Shown: in pieces, positions 35,191 through 43,252 of the stretch
Numbering within the stretch: the stretch's first letter is position 1
Layout of the letters: every line of letters begins with the position of its first letter
DNA from: Scardovia wiggsiae
GTDB taxonomy: Bacteria > Actinomycetota > Actinomycetes > Actinomycetales > Bifidobacteriaceae
DNA length: 64,000 nt
Assembly: GCF_051045985.1 (NCBI RefSeq)
Contig: NZ_CP157350.1
Span: 62,001-126,000, forward strand
Direction of reading: 5' to 3'
Made by a program: the position numbers and the translations under genes
The notes under the pieces: generated by a model
Database searches by the model: none
Told to the model about the DNA's origin: nothing
The model's input: only the letters and a program-made list of their open reading frames with translations

Positions 35191-36507
35191 ATGTTTTTTC
35201 TGAGGATGATCAGCAGATCAGTGGCCCGGCAGTTCCGCCGGCGCGTGCTTATCTGCATAACCGTAGCACTTGCCGCCGCAGTAAGCGTGGCGATGCTTGG
35301 TATCGTCTATGATGTTGGCGATAAACTTACCACTGAACTGTCAACGTACGGGTCCAACATTACCGTCCGCCCTAAGTCGGATGCTGTCACGGCCGAACTG
35401 TACGGGTCAAGCTCCTCAAATACCCCCAGCTCATCGACGGCAGACCCGACCAGTTTCATCAGGGAATCTGACCTTCAGAAGATCAAAACAATTTTCTGGG
35501 CATATAATATTACCGATTTTGCTCCGCAGCTCAATATCCGCATGTCGGTACAAAGCGGGAAGACTGCACAGAAAGCGGGCAATGTCCCTGTAATCGGCAC
35601 ATGGTTCAACAAAACCCTGCATGCTTCGACCGGGGAAACAAGCGTGCTTGGGGTGCAGCGCATGCGTCCATGGTGGAAGCTGGAAGGGTCGTGGGCTAAG
35701 GATTCGGCGGACCAGGCCATGGCCGGTTCCGCGCTGGCAGACAGGCTCGGGATATCTGCCGGCGATACGGTTACCCTCTCCAAAGGCTCGCATACACGGC
35801 AGCTGACAGTAACAGGCGTGTATACTTCCGGAGATGATGACGACAACGCCCTTTACACATCAACAGCACTTGTGCAGGATCTGAGCGGACTGCCGGATTC
35901 TGTGGATTATGTGGAAGTGAAAGCGCTGACAACACCTGAAAATGACCTGGCGCGCAAAGCGGCGAAAAATCCGGACGCATTATCGCAGGAAGAATGGGAA
36001 ACGTGGTATTGCACCGCATACCCGTCGTCTATCGCGTATCAGATCGAGGAGGCCCTCCCCGGGGCTGTGGCTAAGCAGGTGCGTCAGGTGGCGGCGCTTG
36101 AAGGCAATGTCCTTCAGAAGACCCGCGCAGTTATGATCGTGATGACCGCACTGACACTTATCGCCGCAACGATCGCCGTTGCCAACCTTATGTCCGCTGC
36201 GATGGCGGAGCGGGCTTCCCAGCTGGCGCTTCTGAAGGCGATCGGCGCCAAAAACAGTGAAGTTTCAAGGCTTATTATTGCTGAAACGGCCGGGATAGCA
36301 TTAGCAGGTGCAGTGGCCGGCGCAGCTGCCGGCGCCGGGCTGTCGCAGCTTGTAGGCCATGCCGTTTTCCATTCGGCTATTACCATGCGGCCTATGGTTT
36401 TCGTCCTCGTCGCTGTGCTGCTGTCCATAACCGTACTTACGGCATCTATTTCAGCAGTCAGGCAGATACTGAAACTGCAGCCCGCCCAGGTGCTGCATGG
36501 ACGGTAG
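35191..36507 (+). CDS. FtsX-type ABC permease 1
   Basis: A 438-residue MacB/FtsX-type permease: one N-terminal helix (residues about 18-40), a large extracytoplasmic domain to about 305, then three helices near the C-terminus (MIVMTALTLIAATIAVANLM and following). SQLALLKAIGAKNSEVSRL is the conserved coupling helix region of these permeases. It forms a pair with the next gene and the ATPase. It lies 17 bp after the DUF2318 gene with a GAAGG ribosome-binding site. Confidence 0.9.
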   Translation: MFFLRMISRSVARQFRRRVLICITVALAAAVSVAMLGIVYDVGDKLTTELSTYGSNITVRPKSDAVTAELYGSSSSNTPSSSTADPTSFIRESDLQKIKTIFWAYNITDFAPQLNIRMSVQSGKTAQKAGNVPVIGTWFNKTLHASTGETSVLGVQRMRPWWKLEGSWAKDSADQAMAGSALADRLGISAGDTVTLSKGSHTRQLTVTGVYTSGDDDDNALYTSTALVQDLSGLPDSVDYVEVKALTTPENDLARKAAKNPDALSQEEWETWYCTAYPSSIAYQIEEALPGAVAKQVRQVAALEGNVLQKTRAVMIVMTALTLIAATIAVANLMSAAMAERASQLALLKAIGAKNSEVSRLIIAETAGIALAGAVAGAAAGAGLSQLVGHAVFHSAITMRPMVFVLVAVLLSITVLTASISAVRQILKLQPAQVLHGR

Positions 36508-36519
36508 GAAGGAGGCATA

Positions 36520-37824
36520 ATGGCTGATAAGGATGCCGGCCGCTCCGGCAGCAAGGATTCCGGACGCTCCTGCGGCAGGGGGCACAGGCCGGGGGGAAAG
36601 CGGTATTCAAACAGCAATATCCGCATGTTCTGGATAATGCTGGCCGGCGCAGTTTTCCGCCGCCGTTCGCGCGCAGCCATGGCTGTTATCGCATCGCTGG
36701 TAGGCTCGGCAACATTATTCTGCCTTATTTCAGTATGCGTGATCGTCCCCCGGCAGATGGCTGAGGAGATGCAGTCTTACGGCGCTAACCTCATTGTGAA
36801 ATCTAACGGTACCGGGAAAACGGCGGACGGCATCCAGCAAGCAATGATCGACCACACGACCGATATGGTTACGGCATACGGCCAGCAGGCATCATGGGCT
36901 GCGTACCGCTATGAAAATGTGCGCATACATTCAGCGCCATACCAGGTTGCGGGCATTGACCCCGTGCGTACCCGCGGGATCAACACATTCTGGAGCCTTC
37001 AGGGGTCTATGCCGCAGGGCAAAAATCAGATACTTATCGGTTCCGATGTGGCGCGCGCGCTCAGCGTATCAGTCGGCAATACTATAAAGATCGGTTATCG
37101 CGCCTCAGACAGCCAGGACAGCACAGCATCATCCGATAAGGCGCAGCCCAGGCGCGATTCTGTATCTGATATCCTTGATACTGGCGGGAAACCGTTCAGT
37201 ATCTGCGGGATCGTTGATACCGGGGGAGCTGAGGACTCCATGATCTATATGACGAACCCTGCGCTGGAAAGCCTTACAGGCAGGAAACGCGGGGCTGACG
37301 TTATAGAATATGCCTCAGCTGCCCAGGGGCAGGATCTCGACAGGCTTGTCAGGAATATCAACGATATGACGAGCATGAATGTAACAGCGCAGAAAGTTGC
37401 GAAGATCTCCGCAGCAAATGCATCCATTATCACCATGCTTACAACGCTTTTCTGGATAATCTCCTTGGTTATCCTTGCCCTGACTATTGTTGGGGTGTCA
37501 ACAACGATGGCTTCCATAGTTTCCCAGCGCAGAAGCGAGATCGGCCTGAGGAAGGCCCTGGGGGCTACATCCGCAGGCATATCGGCCGAGTTCCAGGCAG
37601 AATCCGCGATCTACGGTTTTGTCGGGGGTATCCTGGGGATCGGCGTGGGGTACGGTGTTTCGGCTGCCCTCACTGATACCGTATTCCAGCGGAGCGCTTC
37701 ATTCAGCTGGGCGCTTGCGCTCCTGTGCCTGGCAATAAGCGTGGCAGCGGCAATAGCCGCTTCGTGGATACCCATCCGTACAGCTGTAAAAATCGATCCG
37801 GCGGTGGTGCTCAGTGATGAATAA
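36520..37824 (+). CDS. FtsX-type ABC permease 2
   Basis: A 434-residue permease of the same plan as its upstream neighbour: a polar, Gly/Arg/Ser-rich N-terminus of about 40 residues, one helix, an extracytoplasmic domain and three C-terminal helices. RRSEIGLRKALGATSAGIS is the coupling region. AAGGAGG lies before the ATG, and the gene end overlaps the ATPase start by a few bases. Confidence 0.9.
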   Translation: MADKDAGRSGSKDSGRSCGRGHRPGGKRYSNSNIRMFWIMLAGAVFRRRSRAAMAVIASLVGSATLFCLISVCVIVPRQMAEEMQSYGANLIVKSNGTGKTADGIQQAMIDHTTDMVTAYGQQASWAAYRYENVRIHSAPYQVAGIDPVRTRGINTFWSLQGSMPQGKNQILIGSDVARALSVSVGNTIKIGYRASDSQDSTASSDKAQPRRDSVSDILDTGGKPFSICGIVDTGGAEDSMIYMTNPALESLTGRKRGADVIEYASAAQGQDLDRLVRNINDMTSMNVTAQKVAKISAANASIITMLTTLFWIISLVILALTIVGVSTTMASIVSQRRSEIGLRKALGATSAGISAEFQAESAIYGFVGGILGIGVGYGVSAALTDTVFQRSASFSWALALLCLAISVAAAIAASWIPIRTAVKIDPAVVLSDE

Positions 37825-38713
37825 TAACAATATTAATGATGAAAAAACTAATGATGGGGAACAGGACATGCTCCTCGATCTCAGCCATATTTCCAAAATA
37901 TACGGTGACCTGCATGCCGTAGATGATATCAGCCTCAGCGTCCCGCGCGGCCAGTGGCTGGCAATCGTCGGCTCCTCAGGATCGGGGAAAACAACGCTTA
38001 TGAATATTATCGGCTGCCTCGACAGCCCATCTGAAGGGTCAGTTGCCCTGGACGGGCGCAGCCTTGAAGACCTTAACCAGTCTCAGCTTGCCGATGTCCG
38101 TAAAAATGTGATCGGCCTGGTCTTCCAGAAATTCTATCTTGTCCCGCACCTGACAGCTGTGGAAAATGTTATGGTTGCGCAATATTACCATTCTGTGGTT
38201 GATGAGAAGCAGGCCATGGAAGCGCTGGAAAGGGTAGGCCTTAAAGAGCGCGCGCACCACCTGCCGCGGGAGCTGTCGGGAGGGGAGCAGCAGAGGGTGT
38301 GTATTGCCCGTGCGCTGATCAATGATCCGGAGCTGATCCTTGCTGATGAGCCTACAGGGAATCTGGACGAGGCCAACGAAAAGGTCGTGCTGGAGCTTTT
38401 CCGCAGGCTCAACGCACAGGGTACGACTGTTATTGTTGTCACCCATGATGCGCTTGTTGCATCGTGTGCGCAGCGCGAGATCATGCTTAACCATGGGCAA
38501 GTTGCAGGGGAAAAGTGGAATGACAAGCAGGCTCATCAGCGATTTGTAGCCGCCGGAGGGCGTACTGCGGTGAGCGGCGATCCGAATTCGCCAGCAGCGG
38601 CAGTATACAGTTCCCCTGCGAAAGCTGCTAAAGTGGATACAGCAGACCATACCGGCCCTGCGGATGGGGCCCGCAATGGAACAGAGGCGGATCATGAAGA
38701 AAAAAACCGGTAA
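37817..38713 (+). CDS. ABC transporter ATP-binding protein (MacB/LolD type)
   Basis: Energises the two FtsX-type permeases. Walker A is GSSGSGKTT, the signature is LSGGEQQR, Walker B is LILADEPTGNLD and the H-loop is VVTHD; all are intact. The core matches LolD-type ATPases of about 230 residues and is followed by an Ala/Pro/Asp-rich tail of about 50 residues of no known function. The start is uncertain: ATG 37817 overlaps the stop of the preceding gene, GTG 37814 is adjacent, and ATG 37868 has a GGGGAA upstream and begins the conserved domain. Confidence 0.9.
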   Translation: MNNNNINDEKTNDGEQDMLLDLSHISKIYGDLHAVDDISLSVPRGQWLAIVGSSGSGKTTLMNIIGCLDSPSEGSVALDGRSLEDLNQSQLADVRKNVIGLVFQKFYLVPHLTAVENVMVAQYYHSVVDEKQAMEALERVGLKERAHHLPRELSGGEQQRVCIARALINDPELILADEPTGNLDEANEKVVLELFRRLNAQGTTVIVVTHDALVASCAQREIMLNHGQVAGEKWNDKQAHQRFVAAGGRTAVSGDPNSPAAAVYSSPAKAAKVDTADHTGPADGARNGTEADHEEKNR

Positions 38714-39224
38714 AAGCGTATCGCTGGCAGCGCTGGGGATCCTTGCTTCCGGTATGCTGCTTGCCGGCTGCGGGCAGACGCGGGCCATCCCGGCGGATGA
38801 CAGCTATGCAGGCGGGAGCGAGGAATCTTCGGCACCGTCTTCCGGCAGCCCGTCATCGAAGGCTTCCAAACCTTCCGCGGATCCGGGCAGGGGCAGCCCG
38901 CGGACGCTGGGACCGGATACCGGAATATATGCGGACGGCACCTTTACGTCAGTTGCCACATACGGCCCGGTCAGCGAGGACTCGATTGATGTTGCTGTGA
39001 CTGTTGCCAATCAACAGGTTTCTGATGTGAAGGTAACGCCGCATCCGGCAACCCCTGTCTCGAAAAAATATCAGGACGGGTTTGTCAGGCAGATCAAATC
39101 TGCGGTAGCGGGCAGGCCGCTGAAAAGCCTTAAGGTAGACAAGGTTGCCGGGGCAAGCTGGACGTCAGATGCGTTCAATAAGGCGCTTGATGTCGTCCGT
39201 CAGGAAGCTTCTGTTTCCAGCTGA
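38694..39224 (+). CDS. FMN-binding-domain lipoprotein
   Basis: A 176-residue extracytoplasmic flavoprotein. A lipoprotein signal (lipobox LLAGC, Cys26) is followed by a Ser/Pro-rich linker and an FMN_bind domain. The flavinylation motif appears as VDKVAGASWTS, matching the D-x-x-S/A-G-A-S/T pattern that ApbE modifies, with Ser155 as the probable FMN-bearing residue. The start ATG 38694 lies inside the end of the ATPase gene with GAGGCGG ahead, so translation is coupled. Together with ApbE, it probably supplies electrons for reducing ferric iron before or during FTR1 transport; this is inference. Its end overlaps the convergent permease gene by 25 bp. Confidence 0.87.
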   Translation: MKKKTGKSVSLAALGILASGMLLAGCGQTRAIPADDSYAGGSEESSAPSSGSPSSKASKPSADPGRGSPRTLGPDTGIYADGTFTSVATYGPVSEDSIDVAVTVANQQVSDVKVTPHPATPVSKKYQDGFVRQIKSAVAGRPLKSLKVDKVAGASWTSDAFNKALDVVRQEASVSS

Positions 39225-40828
39225 GGGCCGTGCGCCGGACCGGTATACCTATCGGCTGGGCCAGCGGCATCCCGTCCTTTCGGATGCGTAATAAGCGAAG
39301 CAATAAAAAGTACAGCTGCCCATACCGGCCCGATAATGGCTGCCACCCGGTAGCTCGGGTTAAGCCACATCAGGATGTAGAGCAGGACCATAAAACTAAT
39401 AATGATCCATGGCGTTATGCGTGCCAGAGGGAGTTTAAACGTGAGTTTCCGGGCTTCGCGGGCACCTATATATCTGCGGAATTTCATCTGTGTGACAGCG
39501 ATCATCGACCAGTTGATGATCGCGGCGAAAGTGGCGATAGCCAGGAGATAGGTGAATGCAAAGTCCGGCCATAGGAAAACAACGACTACCGCTATGGCGG
39601 TAATAGCGGCAGAGGTAAGCACACTGGCTACAGGTACGCCCCGTTTATTGACATGTCCCAGATATTTCGGCGCATTGCCCTGCCTGGAGAGCGAATACAG
39701 CATACGGGAGTTGGAATACAGGCCTGAGTTGTAAACGCTGATCACGGCGGTGAGGCATACAAAATTGAGGATGTCGGCAGCGATCGAAAATCCTGCAGTA
39801 TTGAATATCTGGACGAACGGGCTTACGACAACACCCCGGGCATCAGGCCTGCCGATCTCCTGCCACGGTACAACAGCCATGATCACGGCAGGCGCGGCTA
39901 TGTAAAATGCCAGTATCCTCCATACTACTTCATTCGTTGCCTTCGGGATCGACTTCCCGGGGTCGTCGGCTTCAGCTGCAGCAATGCCTATCAGTTCTGT
40001 ACCGCCGAAGCTGAACATAACGACAACCAGTGCCATAAGCATGCCGGAGAACTGGAAGCTGTCGAGGAAACCGATAAGTCCGGAAGGGGAGGGGCCGGAT
40101 GCCTGGGCGGCATCTGCAGGATGCAGCGCCTGCGCGCTGAGGAAACCGTGGGGGAAGAATCCTCCCTGCTGCGTAAACAGGTTGGAGAATCCCGGTATAA
40201 TGCCGCTGGAATTGGGTACCGCCAGGAATATGAGGGTCAGCCCCACAATGACCATCGCAATAACAGCAGCGATTTTGATAATAGCGAACCAGAATTCGAA
40301 TTCACCGAATGCGCGTACCCCCAGGAGGTTCGCGGCGGTGATAACTACCATGAAGACAGCCGAACTGACCCACGCAGGTATCTGGGGGAACCAGTACTGC
40401 ACAAAAGTGCCTACAACGCTCAGCTCGACCATTGACACGAGTATGTAGTTTGCCCAGTAATTCCAGCCAGAGATGAAACCCGCACGCGGATGCCAGTACC
40501 GTGCAGCGTAGTAGCTGAAAGCACCGGCCCTGGGGTCGTTAGTACTCATCTCGCCGAGCGCGCGCAGAATAAGGAAGATGACCAGCCCGCCAATAAGATA
40601 AGCGAGCAGGATGGAGGGCCCGGCAAGTTTGATGGATTCGGCGGACCCATAAAACAGCCCTGTGCCGATAGCGCCGCCGAGGGCGATCAGCTGGATATGG
40701 CGGTTTTTCAGATTTTTGCGCAGCCCGTTCTCAGGGTCTATATCGTTATGCGCATTTCCTGCATCCATACCTTTTGCCTCCGTACTGCGTTCTGTATCCG
40801 CACTTTCCGTACCGGCAGTATCCTTCAT
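39200..40828 (-). CDS. Amino acid permease, APC superfamily (AAT family)
   Basis: A 542-residue amino acid importer with about 12 helices, preceded by a hydrophilic N-terminus of about 40 residues. The motif KNRHIQLIALGGAIGTGLFY starts the first helix, and GGTELIGIAAAEADDPGKSI is typical of GabP/AnsP-like members. GGAAAGG lies before the ATG. Its last 25 bases overlap the end of the FMN-binding lipoprotein gene on the other strand, so the two convergent transcripts overlap and no terminator is visible. Confidence 0.9.
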   Translation of the reverse strand: MKDTAGTESADTERSTEAKGMDAGNAHNDIDPENGLRKNLKNRHIQLIALGGAIGTGLFYGSAESIKLAGPSILLAYLIGGLVIFLILRALGEMSTNDPRAGAFSYYAARYWHPRAGFISGWNYWANYILVSMVELSVVGTFVQYWFPQIPAWVSSAVFMVVITAANLLGVRAFGEFEFWFAIIKIAAVIAMVIVGLTLIFLAVPNSSGIIPGFSNLFTQQGGFFPHGFLSAQALHPADAAQASGPSPSGLIGFLDSFQFSGMLMALVVVMFSFGGTELIGIAAAEADDPGKSIPKATNEVVWRILAFYIAAPAVIMAVVPWQEIGRPDARGVVVSPFVQIFNTAGFSIAADILNFVCLTAVISVYNSGLYSNSRMLYSLSRQGNAPKYLGHVNKRGVPVASVLTSAAITAIAVVVVFLWPDFAFTYLLAIATFAAIINWSMIAVTQMKFRRYIGAREARKLTFKLPLARITPWIIISFMVLLYILMWLNPSYRVAAIIGPVWAAVLFIASLITHPKGRDAAGPADRYTGPAHGPQLETEAS

Positions 40829-40992
40829 AAAAATGGCCTTTCCGTCGCTTCAGGTTTAGTCTTACCATATCCGGTACTGCCCCTGGGAAGCGGAAAGGGG
40901 GTACTCTGTTTCATGATGTGGACGGATGCCTGCTGCAGATGCTTCGGATACGGTACCTGCCTCTGTCTACTCGCCGGAATCCTGTCCTCTGT

Positions 40993-42879
40993 CTACTCGC
41001 CGCCGGTATCACCATCGTTATCATTATCACCTGGATTGCCATCCTGCCCCTGGTTGCCGTTCTGCTCCCGGCGCTGCTGCTCGGCCTGCTCGCGGTCTGC
41101 CTGTGCCTTGGCGTTGACAGAGCTGGTAACGTTCGCCATAGCAGATTCGAGGGTCTTCTGCTCATCGCTGTATTCGTCGGCGGTGACTGAGGAACCGCTT
41201 TTGTTCAGAAGAGTCCTGGCACTGTCGATGGCAGATTCCAGATCGGAGCGTACCTGGTCATCCATAACCCTGCCGTTTGATGACGTATACAGGGCCTGTG
41301 CCTGGGAAACTGCACTTTCCAAGCTCTCGCGCGCATTGGATTTTACCTTTGCTGCCTGGCTTTTCTGCACTGCAGAAACGTTATTTTTCAGGGACTGGGC
41401 AAGTTTATTAGCGTTTGCGGTAAGTGTGGTGCTTTTCTGGACGATCTCTTCCAGCTTGCCGCGGACGAGCGAAGGGCTGCAGGCCTCTACAGCGTTGATG
41501 CTGTTTGATGTATCGCGGGCGTTGGATACTGTAGTCCGCAGCTGTGTGATCGTTGCTGAATCCTCAACATCTGATCCGCTTACCGATGATGTTACGCTTT
41601 CAGCTTTCGACAGCTGCTCGGACAATTCGCCGGATGCAGTCTGCATTTTTGCTGTTGCCGCCTGGCAGCTCGACAGGGCTGTGTTGTATTCACTGGTGCG
41701 CATAGCCCGGCGGATCGCCAGGCCTCCGTAAACAAGGGCGATAACCGCGACGATGGCAATAAGCGTGATCACAGTTACCCGGATAAGCTTACGCTGGTTT
41801 TCATCTTCTTTGCGTGCCGCCGCACTGACACCACCTGCGCCAAGCTCTTCGGATGCTTCGGTTCCGCGTGTCCCGATACCTGCGAAGGGCGTACCGGAGG
41901 ATGCTGTGTCTTCGCCGAAATTGGAAACGAGCTGATCCAGATCCGGATCAAGCTGGTCAGGTTCAGATTCCGCGAACACCTGTGTGGCAGAGGAGAAGAT
42001 GCCTTGTGCAGATGGGTCAGCCTCCTGCCGGGCTGAGGGGGATGGGGCAATAGCCTGTGTTGCCGCTGCAGCAGCCGGAGGGATTGCCGGGACAGTTGCA
42101 GCAGCCGATGAAGCGGGCGGCTCTGCGGCGGGGGATGCCGCGCTGCCGAGCACCGCAGTATCCGCCGGGCCGTTTTGGGCAGTCCCTGCCGCCGCAGGGG
42201 TACCGGCCGGCGGAAAGATGAGTGTTGATGTGTCAAAGTCGGGGGCAGGGAGGACATTCGGCCTGTTCGCAGGATCCCCTGCAGATGAGGCAGCCGGAGC
42301 AACCGGGGCAGTAACTATAGCAGTTTCCGCATCGCCTGTACTGGCGGCGCCGGCACCCGTACCTCCGGCAGTTTCCGTAGTCCCGGCAGGTGCGCCGGTA
42401 TCAGCCATAGTACCTGTGCCGCCGCCTGCCGGCATATCTTCAGCCCTGAGCGTGTGGAACCCTACGCCTTGCCAGCCGTCCGGACCGCTGTCATCATCAA
42501 GAAGGGGATTGAAAGTCTGTGTTTCTTCAAGCGGCCTGTCTTCTGCACTGTCTGCTGCTCCAGCACCTGGGATTATGCCGGTGGTACTGCCGGCGGCGTC
42601 CCCGGCAGGGCGGACTGCCTGCTGCTCCTGCATATGCAGTACAGGGTCCTCGAGCGTGTCGGGCATCGTATAGGAATGGGAGGCTTCCGGACCCTCAGGA
42701 TGTGAAGAATGGCTGCGCGCATCTTCATCAGTGATCAGCACCGGGTCTTCTATCGGCGGGATAGACTGCGTGGACTGGATATCAGCAGCACTATCCGCGC
42801 TGCCTGCCTCCGCTGCAGCGTCAGCAGTATTCCCATCGCTGTCCATATCAGGCCTGTCGCTTTTGCGGTAAATCGTCAT
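40993..42879 (-). CDS. Large single-pass protein with Pro/Ala-rich cytoplasmic region and helical extracellular domain
   Basis: Not assigned to a named family. From ATG 42879 (GAAGG upstream) it has 628 residues: about 360 low-complexity Ala/Pro/Gly/Asp/Glu-rich residues, one membrane helix at about 363-388 (VTVITLIAIVAVIALVYGGL), and a C-terminal domain of predicted helices resembling FIVAR-type bundles (ELSEQLSKAESVTSSV, ARESLESAVSQAQALY and similar). Two Cys in the outer domain (ALSSCQAA and VEACSPSL) could form a disulfide. The tail is a Gln/Asn/Gly/Asp-rich stretch ending in GGE. The N-in/C-out topology and helical outer domain would fit a wall- or division-linked spacer protein, but no function can be stated. 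Confidence 0.75.
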   Translation of the reverse strand: MTIYRKSDRPDMDSDGNTADAAAEAGSADSAADIQSTQSIPPIEDPVLITDEDARSHSSHPEGPEASHSYTMPDTLEDPVLHMQEQQAVRPAGDAAGSTTGIIPGAGAADSAEDRPLEETQTFNPLLDDDSGPDGWQGVGFHTLRAEDMPAGGGTGTMADTGAPAGTTETAGGTGAGAASTGDAETAIVTAPVAPAASSAGDPANRPNVLPAPDFDTSTLIFPPAGTPAAAGTAQNGPADTAVLGSAASPAAEPPASSAAATVPAIPPAAAAATQAIAPSPSARQEADPSAQGIFSSATQVFAESEPDQLDPDLDQLVSNFGEDTASSGTPFAGIGTRGTEASEELGAGGVSAAARKEDENQRKLIRVTVITLIAIVAVIALVYGGLAIRRAMRTSEYNTALSSCQAATAKMQTASGELSEQLSKAESVTSSVSGSDVEDSATITQLRTTVSNARDTSNSINAVEACSPSLVRGKLEEIVQKSTTLTANANKLAQSLKNNVSAVQKSQAAKVKSNARESLESAVSQAQALYTSSNGRVMDDQVRSDLESAIDSARTLLNKSGSSVTADEYSDEQKTLESAMANVTSSVNAKAQADREQAEQQRREQNGNQGQDGNPGDNDNDGDTGGE

Positions 42880-43252
42880 AACCCGTCCTTCGCATATGAC
42901 CACAAATGACTGTGCCTTATATTTTACCGTGTCCCAAGGAATGCGCGCGATCTGCTGCAGGCCTGCCCGCAGCCGGACGGCGCAGAATGCAGCATATATG
43001 CGCGGCCTGCAGCCCCGTTTGTGAAGGGAACGTAGAAAAATACAGCCTAAATTACAAGGAATTGTGCTTATTGCTGATAAAACCTGTGACCTTAAGGCTT
43101 TTCCTTTAGTGTGGACAGGACAGCAGCTTCAGCGCGCCCGGAATAACAGCAGGAACAGGAAACGTGATACGGGCATTTAAAGGCTGGCCGGGAATCGGAA
43201 AGATGGAAACGTATACAGCGTACAGGAACGCAGGTTGGAAAGGTACGGTTAT
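42880..43252. other. Divergent intergenic region before the GH25 gene
   Basis: About 370 bp between divergent starts. A short GC-rich part near 42,945-43,000 is followed by AT-rich sequence to about 43,110. GGAAAGG lies nine bases before ATG 43253. No terminator, RNA gene or strong palindrome was recognised. Confidence 0.4.
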
